This document shows, one piece after another, positions 22,901 to 30,403 of a DNA stretch of 45,144 nt. A model generated the notes under the pieces. The model saw only the letters and a list, made by a program, of their open reading frames with translations. It had not been told where the DNA came from and searched no databases. The number at the start of each line of letters is the position of its first letter. Position 1 is the stretch's first letter. Origin of the DNA: an uncultured Clostridia bacterium (GTDB taxonomy: Bacteria > Bacillota > Clostridia > Oscillospirales > JAAYOS01); the NCBI GenBank assembly GCA_944387575.1, contig CALXFK010000103.1, positions 1 through 45,144 on the forward strand, written 5' to 3'. Made by a program: the position numbers and the translations under genes.

Positions 22901-24178
22901 CGCGCCGATTTCAATAATGCGGTCGCTCGTCTGCGAAAGCCCGGTAGTCTCTATGTCGAACGCGATGAACTCATCGTCGAGCGCCGCGTCGCCGTTTCCA
23001 TACACCGAGCGCACCCGCTCGATATTGTTTACAAAATAGCACTCGGTGCCGTACAGCACCTTGAACCTGTCGTTGCCCTCTCGATCCTCGTTAATCTTGT
23101 CCGCGTTCTGCATGGCTTCCGGGAATGACTGCACGACGCCGTGGTCGGTGATGGCCAGCGCGCGATGCCCCCACTTTGCAGCGCGCTTTACCGCGTCGGC
23201 AGCGTCGACGACCGCGTCCATCGCGCTCATCTTCGTGTGGAAGTGCAGCTCCACCCGCTTGACCGGCGCATCGTCCACCCGCTCGGGCAGGTCGTCTCCG
23301 ACGGTGATGCTGTCCGGATCGAATACGAGGTCGTTTTCAAACTTGTTATAGGTGAGTCTACCGGACACGATGAGGGTGATACCTGGCTGGATATCGTCGA
23401 CAAACTCCCTCGCTGCATCTGCGTCCATGAACTTGTTTATGCGAAGCGAGCCGGTGTAGTCTGTGATGTCGAAGCAGAGCACGACCGCGTTCATCTTCGG
23501 GATTTGGCGGTGTTCCGCCCAGAACACCTTCCCGTGCACCGTCACCCGCCCAGAGTCCGAGTTGACGTCCGACATCGGGGTAGGTGCGTCTGCCGACTTT
23601 CTGCCGAAAAACGTGCGCTTCTGTTCCTTCTTCGCAACTGCGCGCTTCTTTACTGTTTTGCGCTGCTCGTCCATTATCTCGCGACTGCGCAGCTCGACCT
23701 TCTCAACAAGCGACTGCACGCACTCATCGCCGCCGTCCGTAATATGTATCGCGACCCTTCTACCGAGCCTCGCCTCAAGTTCTCTCTCGGCGGACTGTCG
23801 CCAGTGCTCGGCATATGCCGCTCCGCCGTGCGCGAGCCGGATGTTGAGCACGCCGTTCTCCTCGCTGAGTTCGCAGCCTGCAAAGAGTGCGCGAACCGAC
23901 GGGACCTCGGCGGCTATCCGCAGGAACTCCTCTGCGGCGCTCCGGGTACAGGTGTCCCCACCAGCAAGCCGACACGTAACCCCGTTGAGCCCGTAAGTCC
24001 GCCGGACAGCCTCCGCAAACTCGTCGATTATCCCGTTCGGCTGCTCCGTCTTGAGGCGGAGCACAATACTCATTGTATTGCGGCTCCGGTCGAGGTGCAC
24101 CTCCTCGACGTAAGCCTCGCCGAGTGCGGATGACTCGTGGAGCTCACCGAACATCTCGGAAATAGGGTAACTCGACAT
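19928..24178 (-). CDS. polC: DNA polymerase III PolC-type alpha subunit
   Basis: A 1416-residue replicative polymerase of the Bacillota. From the N-terminus: variable domain; OB fold (about 212-290, VTVHGKVFWAEH); PHP domain beginning about 306 (ELHFHTKMSAMD, ITDHGVV); DEDD proofreading exonuclease inserted in it (DIETTGL near 408); zinc-ribbon CPNC/CPVC pair followed by PDIDLNF, the palm with catalytic aspartates; and C-terminal LPGVGDIAAREI helix-hairpin-helix. ATG 24178 was chosen: it follows GGAGGCGCGC and overlaps the ispG TGA by one base; ten further residues upstream are in ispG. It is the last gene of a nine-gene operon. Length agrees with the family (about 1400-1450). Confidence 0.96.
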   Translation of the reverse strand: MSSYPISEMFGELHESSALGEAYVEEVHLDRSRNTMSIVLRLKTEQPNGIIDEFAEAVRRTYGLNGVTCRLAGGDTCTRSAAEEFLRIAAEVPSVRALFAGCELSEENGVLNIRLAHGGAAYAEHWRQSAERELEARLGRRVAIHITDGGDECVQSLVEKVELRSREIMDEQRKTVKKRAVAKKEQKRTFFGRKSADAPTPMSDVNSDSGRVTVHGKVFWAEHRQIPKMNAVVLCFDITDYTGSLRINKFMDADAAREFVDDIQPGITLIVSGRLTYNKFENDLVFDPDSITVGDDLPERVDDAPVKRVELHFHTKMSAMDAVVDAADAVKRAAKWGHRALAITDHGVVQSFPEAMQNADKINEDREGNDRFKVLYGTECYFVNNIERVRSVYGNGDAALDDEFIAFDIETTGLSQTSDRIIEIGAVLFRDGEIVDTFNTFCDPERPVPQKITELTGIDDKMLKGAPPLREAVTAFLEFAGGRVLAAHNATFDVGFISNACRQLGLEFDPTFIDTRNMARGLMPTLKRFDLHTLSEELKIPPFNHHRASDDAGAVAYILFDFIARLKALGASRVTEVNAVLAEEAGKHIKSDGGSNHMILLAKNETGIYNLYQLISLSHLKYFNRTPIIPRSELDRHREGLIVGSACEAGELFKALLNGASHEELVRIASYYDYLEIQPLGNNEFLLRNGKVQTREGLEDLNRAIVALGDELGKPVCATCDVHFMEPRDEVFRRILMSDFDDGDNQAPLYFRTTNEMLEEFAYLGNEKAYEVVVTNTNKIADMCEYVKPVRDGTYAPEIENSAEELRSLVEAKLSRLYGDNPLPELRERVDTELNSIVKHHFDVIYMIAQKLVSKSLEEGYLVGSRGSVGSSVVAFFSDITEVNALPPHYRCPNCKHHEFSDAAKTGPDLPDKNCPVCGTPYEKDGFDIPFATFLGFDGDKKPDIDLNFSGEYQARAHAYTGELFGEGHVFRAGTISTLKDKNAYGYIKKYLEKRGLTVNRAEESRLIAGIVGVKKSTGQHPGGLIVVPEGYDINQFTPVQHPADKSDRDVITSHFDYHSIEENLLKLDELGHDDPTMIRMLQDLTGIDPQKIPLDDKPTMSLFTSTEALGFTGDPVCGDRGTFAVPEFGTNFVRGMLQDTNPTTFDELLRISGLSHGTDVWLGNAKDYIESGVATLKEIVSCRDDIMLYLIENGLERKLAFTIMESVRKGRGLKPEWEEEMRAKGVPEWYLESCKKIKYMFPKGHAAAYVLMAFRIAWFKVHRPAEFYCTYFTIRAKSFDASVMTVGFDAVKDKLRELRAAKNLTQKDEDMVTTLEVVYEFYRRGFEFEKMDIYRSDSEKFLVVDGNHLLPPFTSLPGVGDIAAREIVAQRKNGKFISVEDMQLRCSKVSKSVIEQLASAGALDEVPATTQVSLF

Positions 24179-25224
24179 CAGCGCGCCTCCAGCATGTCTA
24201 TCTGCCACATAAGCTCATCAAGCAGCATGTCGTACGGGACCTTTTTCACTATCTCGCCTTTGCAGAACACGAGACCCTCCTGGTCTCCGCCGGCGATCCC
24301 GACGTCAGCCTCGCGCGCCTCCCCCGGACCGTTCACTGCGCAGCCCATCACCGCAACGGTGATAGGCTTTTTCACGTCGCGCAGCCGCTCCTCGACCCGG
24401 TTTGCAAGCGAAATCAGGTCTATTTTGCAACGTCCGCATGTGGGGCAGGCAATAACGTTCAGCCCGCGCCGAAGCTCGAGCGATTTAAGTATATCTATCC
24501 CGGCATAGACCTCCTCGACCGGGTCCGCAGTGAGCGAGACGCGGATGGTGTCCCCAATCCCCTCGCTCAGCAGCGCCCCTATCGCTGCAGCCGACTTTAT
24601 TATGCCAATGTGCGAGGTGCCCGAGTGGGTGAGTCCGACGTGCATCGGGTAGTCGCGCAGCCTGCTCATCCGCCGATACGCCTCGATGGTGAGCGGCACC
24701 GACGGCGCCTTTATCGAGACCGCGATATCAAAAAATCCGCAGTCCTCAAGAAGTTCTATATGACTTACCGCACCCTCCGCGAGCGCGTCAGCGGTGACTC
24801 CGCCGTATTTCGCGATTATGTCGCGTCGCACCGAGCCGGCGTTTACTCCGACCCGTATTGGAACTCCACGCTCCTTGCACGCCTCCGCGACCTTGCGCAC
24901 CCTGTCCGGCGAACCGATATTTCCCGGGTTGATGCGTATCTTGTCGATACCGCTCTCGAGCGCGGCGAGCGCGAGGCGGTAGTCGAAGTGTATATCCGCG
25001 ACAAGCGGAACGCGAGCAACCTTTTTCAGCTCGCACACCGCCTGCGCCGCCTCCATATCCGGCACAGCGAGGCGGATTATTTCGCATCCGGCATCCTCAA
25101 GCGCGCGTATCTGCGCCGCCGTCGCTTTGACGTTCGCGGTCTGCGTGTTAGTCATCGACTGCACGCTCACCGGCGCGCCACCGCCTATTTCAACTCCGCC
25201 AACATTTATCTTCCGCGTCTGCAT
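24178..25224 (-). CDS. ispG: 4-hydroxy-3-methylbut-2-en-1-yl diphosphate synthase
   Basis: A 348-residue iron-sulfur enzyme of the methylerythritol phosphate route. The cluster ligands are Cys260 and Cys263 (ACPTCGRC), Cys295 (MGCAVNGPGEA) and Glu302. The N-terminal TIM barrel starts with the conserved V.IGGGAPV.VQSMTNT. The electron donor is usually a flavodoxin or ferredoxin, which the EFR1 gene could in theory supply, but nothing links them. It lies between rseP and polC, seven bases after the former and overlapping the latter by one, in the conserved clostridial order. Confidence 0.97.
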   Translation of the reverse strand: MQTRKINVGGVEIGGGAPVSVQSMTNTQTANVKATAAQIRALEDAGCEIIRLAVPDMEAAQAVCELKKVARVPLVADIHFDYRLALAALESGIDKIRINPGNIGSPDRVRKVAEACKERGVPIRVGVNAGSVRRDIIAKYGGVTADALAEGAVSHIELLEDCGFFDIAVSIKAPSVPLTIEAYRRMSRLRDYPMHVGLTHSGTSHIGIIKSAAAIGALLSEGIGDTIRVSLTADPVEEVYAGIDILKSLELRRGLNVIACPTCGRCKIDLISLANRVEERLRDVKKPITVAVMGCAVNGPGEAREADVGIAGGDQEGLVFCKGEIVKKVPYDMLLDELMWQIDMLEAR

Positions 25225-25230
25225 GTTAAA

Positions 25231-26307
25231 CTACCTTACCAATCTAACAATGTCGTTAAACGATACATAGACCATAAGACCGAGCAGTGCAAAAAGGAAC
25301 ACGCCATTGAGCACCTGCTCGTACTTTGCATTGAGCGGTTTTCCCCTGAGCACGAGCACTATCTGCCCGATAATAAGGAACAGTATCCGCCCGCCGTCGA
25401 GTGCGGGTATCGGTAGCAGGTTCATCACCGCGAGGTTCACCGCGATAAGTGCGACAAACATCCACATCGTGGACATAGACTGCTGAGCGGTCGTGGTTAT
25501 TTCGGTGGCTATCCCGACCGGTCCCATGAGCTCGCTTACATTTGTGTTGCCGCTGAACAGGCTGAAAATGCTGACCTTGACAAACCGCGCAAAGTCGACT
25601 GCATTGAGAATTGAAAGCTTTATCTTGCCGAAAAACGTTGCGTCGTCCGCCTCGAATATTAGTCCGTATCTGAGCTCCTGATACTCGACCTCGTTTCCGT
25701 TCTCGTCGACGCCGATATAGGTGTACATCTGCTTCTCGAGAGGCAGGTTGCGAATGAGTATTTTCTCCCCGTTCCGCTCCACCTCGATGTCGTACGGCTG
25801 ACCGCTGTCGTACTCGAGGAAGGTCGCAATGTCCGCGTTGAGGTAGATGTTGTAGCCGTTGATTTTAGTTATCCTGTCGCCTGGCATGAGCATATTCTCG
25901 CCTGTGTACTGGAAATCAGATGCAAACCCGGCGATCCGGGTGGTCACATACGAGTCGATGCCTGAAAACAGAATGAAGAGGATGACCATTCCGGCAAACA
26001 GATTCATAAGCGAACCACTCATGAGCACGATTACCCGTTGCCACACCGGGCGCGAGTTGAACGACCCCTCCTCGTTCAAGTCACCATCCTCTCCCTCGAG
26101 CGCGCAATATCCCCCGAGTGGGAATATTCTGACCGAGTAGAGTGTTGACTTCCCCTGCTTCTTGAATATCGCAGGACCCATTCCTATGGCGAACTCGAGC
26201 ACGTTCATTTTAAAGAGTTTTGCGGTGATGAAGTGCCCAAATTCATGAATACCTATAAGAAAACCAAAGATAACTATTGCCAAAAGAATATAAAGAACAG
26301 TACTGAT
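25231..26307 (-). CDS. rseP: RIP zinc metalloprotease RseP, with apparent AUC start
   Basis: A site-2 intramembrane protease: HEFGH zinc motif at residues 21-25 inside transmembrane segment 1, a PDZ-like domain in the middle (GDRITKINGYNIYLN), NLLPIPALDGGRILF near the C-terminus as the third metal ligand and two further membrane segments. Tuned for anti-sigma or signal-peptide cleavage. Family members start with M-S-T-like residues just before LYILLAIVIF; the codon in that place here is ATC at 26305-26307. It lies 7 bases behind GGAGG (complement of 26315-26319) and 4 bases after the dxr stop. The first recognised start is a TTG at 26283, which would lose eight residues of the first membrane segment and leave the ribosome site 31 bases away. 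I therefore prefer 26307; a sequencing error for ATG is the main alternative. Confidence 0.85.
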   Translation of the reverse strand: MSTVLYILLAIVIFGFLIGIHEFGHFITAKLFKMNVLEFAIGMGPAIFKKQGKSTLYSVRIFPLGGYCALEGEDGDLNEEGSFNSRPVWQRVIVLMSGSLMNLFAGMVILFILFSGIDSYVTTRIAGFASDFQYTGENMLMPGDRITKINGYNIYLNADIATFLEYDSGQPYDIEVERNGEKILIRNLPLEKQMYTYIGVDENGNEVEYQELRYGLIFEADDATFFGKIKLSILNAVDFARFVKVSIFSLFSGNTNVSELMGPVGIATEITTTAQQSMSTMWMFVALIAVNLAVMNLLPIPALDGGRILFLIIGQIVLVLRGKPLNAKYEQVLNGVFLFALLGLMVYVSFNDIVRLVR

Positions 26308-26311
26308 AGCG

Positions 26312-27451
26312 CTACCTCCATACCCCTGCTCCGCAGAGCCTCTTTACCTCTTCGCGCGCTGTCGCGTCCGCCCGGAAAATGTCCTCGAGCGAACTCCCGG
26401 AAACGTGCGACCGGTCCGCCGCCCTCTCTACGAGCTCCGCTATCGCGGTGAGCGGAATCCGCCCCGCGATGAACTCGGCGACCGCAGCCTCGTTTGCGCC
26501 GTTGAGCGCCGCGCGGTCCGCCTGCGGACGCGAGGCGTAGCTTATCGCGAGGGGCAGACACTTAAATGTATTGGTATCCGGCTTTGAAAATGACAGCGAC
26601 TGTATTTTTGAAAAGTCTGGCGCGGCGACGGCTGGAGCCCGTTCCGGATAGGTCAGTGCGTACTGTATCGGTATCTCCATGTCTGGGATACCGAGCTGCG
26701 CGATGACCGCACCGTCCACAAATTCCACCATCGAATGGATGATGCTCTCGCGCTGTATCACGACCTCGATAGCGTCCGCGCTCACTCCGAAGAGCTGCAT
26801 TGCTTCGATGAATTCAAGACCCTTGTTCATCAGCGTCGCACTGTCCACTGTGATCTTCGCGCCCATACTCCAGTTTGGGTGCCGGAGCGCGTCGGCGACA
26901 GTCACCCTCTCGAGCATCTCACGAGTGTACCCGAAAAACGGACCGCCCGAAGCGGTCAGAATCAGCTTTTTTACGCCGCCACGCCGGTCGAGGCACTGGA
27001 ATATCGCGGAGTGCTCGCTATCCACCGGGATGACTTCAACACCGCGTCGCCTGGCTTCGGACAGCACGGTCTCCCCCGCGCAGACGAGCGACTCCTTGTT
27101 AGCCAGCGCGAGCCGCCGTGCGCCGGACAGTGCAGCAAGAGCGGGGCGCAGCCCCGCTATCCCGACGACCGCGTCGATACAGACGTCGCACTCGGACGCC
27201 GCAGCCTCCAGCACTCCCGACTCTCCGGCGAGCACTTTTGTGTCGGTGTCCGCAAGCGCACGCTTCAGCTCAGCCGCAGCGTGCTCGTCGCCCATTGCGG
27301 CGATACGTGGTCTGAACAGCCGCGCCTGTCTTTCAGCCTCCGCGACATTCTGTCCCGCAGCTATCGCCACGACTTCGGCGTTCAGCCGCTCCGCTATTCT
27401 CGCCGCAGAGCAGCCTATCGAGCCGGTCGAACCAATTATAGAAATCCTCAT
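26312..27451 (-). CDS. dxr: 1-deoxy-D-xylulose 5-phosphate reductoisomerase
   Basis: A 379-residue NADPH enzyme converting DXP to methylerythritol phosphate. Visible are the NADPH loop GSTGSIG (8-14), ANKESLVCAG, the metal site VDSEHSAIFQC, LTASGGPFFG, HPNWSMGAKITVDSATLMNKGLE and GANEAAVAEF. All are at normal positions and the length is standard. It starts 9 bases after cdsA and shares the operon with uppS and ispG, so three steps leading to the undecaprenyl carrier are co-expressed. Confidence 0.97.
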   Translation of the reverse strand: MRISIIGSTGSIGCSAARIAERLNAEVVAIAAGQNVAEAERQARLFRPRIAAMGDEHAAAELKRALADTDTKVLAGESGVLEAAASECDVCIDAVVGIAGLRPALAALSGARRLALANKESLVCAGETVLSEARRRGVEVIPVDSEHSAIFQCLDRRGGVKKLILTASGGPFFGYTREMLERVTVADALRHPNWSMGAKITVDSATLMNKGLEFIEAMQLFGVSADAIEVVIQRESIIHSMVEFVDGAVIAQLGIPDMEIPIQYALTYPERAPAVAAPDFSKIQSLSFSKPDTNTFKCLPLAISYASRPQADRAALNGANEAAVAEFIAGRIPLTAIAELVERAADRSHVSGSSLEDIFRADATAREEVKRLCGAGVWR

Positions 27452-27460
27452 GATAGTATA

Positions 27461-28291
27461 TCACCAAATCACCGGGAGCACGCGCATGATGACCTCGCAG
27501 AGCGGAGCCGCGAACAGCACGCTGTCAAAACGGTCGAGCACGCCGCCATGCCCCGGAAGAATGCGCCCGAAATCCTTTACCGAATACCGCCTCTTAACAT
27601 ATGACATCGAGAGGTCGCCAAGCTGACCCGCAAACGCGGCGGCTACCCCGCACACTATTGCGGACGGATAGCTCACCGAGTACCCGCAGGTGCGGGAAAG
27701 TATGAACACATACAGCACAACCAGCACCGGCGCCATGACGAATCCGCCGAGAGAACCCTCGACCGTTTTTTTGGGGCTGATATCCGGGCAAAGTTTGCGT
27801 CTGCCGAACGCGCGCCCGGTGAGGTACGCAAAGGTGTCCGACGCAAACGCCCCTACTATCGGGACATAGACGAGGAACCGCCCCCTCTGTGCATCTCCCC
27901 CGCCAAGTCCAACGAGCCGGATAGCGGAACAGAGGAGGTACGGAAGCGCGGTGGCGGCGAAAAAGGCGATGCATATTTCGCCGAATCCGGGCGTTGTTCT
28001 CGAGGTCATTGCTGCGGCAAAGAGCGACATCACAAGTACGAGTATGCCGAGCACCGACCATACGTCCGGTTCCCCAAGGTAGACCCAGAAGGGCACGAGT
28101 GCGGCAAATATCACCGCTATCGCTGCAAACGGACGGTTTACAGCACTGAGACCGGTTGCCGCGACCATCTCGTGCGCCGCTATCGCCGTCATTGCCGCAA
28201 GCGCAAAGGGCAGCACCCACACCGGCGCCACCGACACCACAACGATCAGCACCGCTATTATTGCCGCGCCGGTCACCGTTCTAATCAGCAT
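27461..28291 (-). CDS. cdsA: Phosphatidate cytidylyltransferase
   Basis: A 276-residue polytopic membrane enzyme that makes CDP-diacylglycerol from phosphatidic acid and CTP. Many hydrophobic segments cover the chain; the signature S-x8-LS...K[RK]...KDxxxxxPGHGGxxDRxD is visible near the end as VKDFGRILPGHGGVLDRFDS. SPKKTVEGSLGGF is the other conserved block. ATG 28291 has AGGAAG upstream. It lies two bases from uppS, as in most Bacillota. Confidence 0.96.
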   Translation of the reverse strand: MLIRTVTGAAIIAVLIVVVSVAPVWVLPFALAAMTAIAAHEMVAATGLSAVNRPFAAIAVIFAALVPFWVYLGEPDVWSVLGILVLVMSLFAAAMTSRTTPGFGEICIAFFAATALPYLLCSAIRLVGLGGGDAQRGRFLVYVPIVGAFASDTFAYLTGRAFGRRKLCPDISPKKTVEGSLGGFVMAPVLVVLYVFILSRTCGYSVSYPSAIVCGVAAAFAGQLGDLSMSYVKRRYSVKDFGRILPGHGGVLDRFDSVLFAAPLCEVIMRVLPVIW

Positions 28292-28293
28292 TT

Positions 28294-29049
28294 TTATCTT
28301 CCTTTTGCCTTGACCCCGCCGAAACGGCGGTCTCGGCGCGAATATTCTGCTATTGCCTGGTCGATATCCGACGGCTTGAAGTCTGGCCAGAGCACGTCGG
28401 TGAAGTAGAACTCAGAGTACGCGCACTGCCAGAGCAGGAAGTTTGAAAGACGCAACTCCCCGCTCGGGCGGATTATAAGGTCCGGATCTGGTATCCCTCT
28501 CGAGTATAAGTTCTGAGATATGTCGTCAAGCGAGATACTGTCCGCCTTTCGTTCGCTGCGCTCGCACTCCTGCGCAAGTGTGCGCACCGCGTGCAGTATC
28601 TCCTGACGTCCCCCATAGTTTAGGCATATACAGAGAGTAATACCGTCTATATGTGCGGATTTCTCGTCTATCTGCGCAAGAAGTCCCTTGATGTCGTCCG
28701 GCATGTCCGCACGGTCGCCCATTATCCGTATCTTGACCCGGTCCCTCTCCATCTTTTCAAGGCTTTCGATGAGGTACTTTCGCAGAAGTTCCCATATGGC
28801 GGAGACCTCCTCCGCCGGGCGGGACCAGTTTTCGGTGGAAAAAGCATAACAGGTCAGATACTCCACACCGATGTCGCGGCAATAGGTCGCGATGGTGCGA
28901 AAGGTCTCCGCGCCAACGGCGTGCCCGGCGCTTCTCGGCAGACCCCTTCTGGATGCCCACCTGCCGTTGCCGTCGAGCACGATCGCTATATGCCTGGGTG
29001 GTTTTATCTCGGTTTTTCTGTGACGGGAAAATCTGATCTTCATCGTCAT
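28294..29049 (-). CDS. uppS: Isoprenyl transferase (undecaprenyl diphosphate synthase)
   Basis: A 251-residue cis-prenyltransferase that makes the undecaprenyl diphosphate carrier for cell wall building. The catalytic Asp26 is in IAIVLDGNGRWA; STENWSRP and the C-terminal RPSGELRLSNFLLWQCAYSEFYF are diagnostic. The ATG at 29049 is two bases past the frr stop; ATG 29043 is an alternative. The ribosome site lies inside the frr 3' end (GGAGCTC, distant), so translational coupling to frr is likely. Confidence 0.97.
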   Translation of the reverse strand: MTMKIRFSRHRKTEIKPPRHIAIVLDGNGRWASRRGLPRSAGHAVGAETFRTIATYCRDIGVEYLTCYAFSTENWSRPAEEVSAIWELLRKYLIESLEKMERDRVKIRIMGDRADMPDDIKGLLAQIDEKSAHIDGITLCICLNYGGRQEILHAVRTLAQECERSERKADSISLDDISQNLYSRGIPDPDLIIRPSGELRLSNFLLWQCAYSEFYFTDVLWPDFKPSDIDQAIAEYSRRDRRFGGVKAKGR

Positions 29050-29051
29050 CG

Positions 29052-29594
29052 TTAGACGGTCATGAGCTCCTTTTCCTTCTGCTCGGCGACCTTGTCGATC
29101 TCCTTTATCTTCTTGTCAGTAATGTCCTGGATCTCCTTTTCAAGGACCTTGTAGTCATCCTCGGTGATCTCCGACTTCTTCTGCTGCTTCTTATACTCGT
29201 CTATCCCCTCGCGCCGGATATTGCGTACCGCGACCTTGCAGTCTTCGGCATACTTCTTGACGAGTTTCAGAAGCTCCTTACGGCGCTCCTCGGTGAGCTG
29301 CGGGAAGGTCAGACGGATGACCTTGCCGTCGTTCTGCGGGTTGATGCCGAGCTCGGAGGACTGTATCGCCTTCTCTATCGACTTGAGCGTCGAGGTATCC
29401 CATGGCTGAATGAGGATAGTGCGCGAATCGGGGGTGGAGATAGTGCCTATCTGCTGGATGGGCGTGGGCGAGCCGTAGTAATCGACGCGGATACGGTCGA
29501 GGACCGAGACGTTGGCACGACCTGCGCGAATGGTGGAGAACTGCTCGGTGAGCACTTTGATGGACTTGCTCATTTTTTCTTCGTAGACGTTCAT
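29052..29594 (-). CDS. frr: Ribosome recycling factor
   Basis: A 180-residue factor that splits post-termination ribosomes together with EF-G. MNVYEEKMSKSI, TIRAGRANVSVLDRI and the end DKKIKEIDKVAEQKEKELM match the family. The ATG at 29594 has AAAGGAG six bases upstream, so 20 residues of upstream open frame are not part of it. An 83-base gap separates it from pyrH; the leader there can form two alternative small hairpins next to the ribosome site. Confidence 0.97.
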   Translation of the reverse strand: MNVYEEKMSKSIKVLTEQFSTIRAGRANVSVLDRIRVDYYGSPTPIQQIGTISTPDSRTILIQPWDTSTLKSIEKAIQSSELGINPQNDGKVIRLTFPQLTEERRKELLKLVKKYAEDCKVAVRNIRREGIDEYKKQQKKSEITEDDYKVLEKEIQDITDKKIKEIDKVAEQKEKELMTV

Positions 29595-29603
29595 AATTTG
29601 CTC

Positions 29604-29621
29604 CTTTCGGGGCGAAAGCCC
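29604..29621 (-). promoter_or_regulatory. Mutually exclusive small hairpins at the frr ribosome site
   Basis: On the minus strand, GGGC-TTTC-GCCC (29610-29621) and CTTTCG-CCC-CGAAAG (29604-29618) share bases. The second includes the AAAG of the frr ribosome site AAAGGAG; the first leaves it free. Both are small, so this is only a hint of translational control. Confidence 0.3.
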
Positions 29622-29677
29622 AACCTTGTATTGTGAATAATTGTATAAAATCAACTAAAGCAATTGATTATTGCTCT

Positions 29678-30385
29678 CTACCTGATAAGCGTGCCAACGT
29701 CCTCGCCGCTTACCACCCGGCAGATGTTCTCCGGGTCGGAGAGTGCAAAGGCGTAGCACGGCATTGAATTGTCGCGCGCAAGCGCAGCTGCTGTGGCGTC
29801 GATCGCCTTGAGGTTCTTCTCGAGTATCTCGTCGTAGGTCAGTACACTGTACCGTTTTGCTGCGGGGTTCTTCTTCGGGTCACTGTCGTATATCCCGTCA
29901 ACATTCTTTGCCATAAGCACGATGTCCGCCGCTATTTCACACCCGCGAAGCACCGCACCGGTGTCGGTGGAGAAGAACGGGCACCCGGTCCCGCAGCCGA
30001 ACACGACCGTCTCGCCGTTTTCGAGATGGCGCACCGCCTCATCGCGCACGAACGGTTCTGCGACCTGGCGCATCTCGATGGCGGTCTGCACGCAGCTTTT
30101 CACTCCTGCCTTTTCAAGAGCGTCTGCAAGTGCGAGTGCGTTCATGGTGGTGGCGAGCATTCCCATATAGTCCGCCCGCGTCCGCTCGATTATCCCGCCG
30201 CCGTCCTTCGCTCCGCGCCAGAAGTTGCCGGCGCCAACGACTATGCCCATCTGGACTCCAGCGTCCACACAGCGCTTTATAACAGTACAAACGCTGCTCA
30301 CCGTCTTCATATCAAGTCCAAAACCTTTTCCGCCCGCAAGCGCCTCACCTGAGAGCTTGAGCAGCACACGCCTGTATTTGATCAT
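29678..30385 (-). CDS. pyrH: UMP kinase
   Basis: A 235-residue amino-acid-kinase-fold enzyme converting UMP to UDP. RRVLLKLSGEALAG, GIVVGAGNFWRG and GTGCPFFSTDTGA are the family motifs, and VLMAKNVDGIYDSDP is the substrate loop. In most Bacillota rpsB and tsf precede pyrH; here rarA is directly upstream (18 bases), so the usual rpsB-tsf-pyrH-frr order is broken. The length is normal. Confidence 0.97.
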   Translation of the reverse strand: MIKYRRVLLKLSGEALAGGKGFGLDMKTVSSVCTVIKRCVDAGVQMGIVVGAGNFWRGAKDGGGIIERTRADYMGMLATTMNALALADALEKAGVKSCVQTAIEMRQVAEPFVRDEAVRHLENGETVVFGCGTGCPFFSTDTGAVLRGCEIAADIVLMAKNVDGIYDSDPKKNPAAKRYSVLTYDEILEKNLKAIDATAAALARDNSMPCYAFALSDPENICRVVSGEDVGTLIR

Positions 30386-30403
30386 AACAGCACCTCCAAA
30401 ATT

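Noticed and set aside
19947-24133. Long open frames on the plus strand opposite polC (up to 490 residues)
   Set aside because: They are mirror frames of the high-GC polC gene; the sequences are Arg/Val/His-rich and match no family. polC is intact across the whole span.
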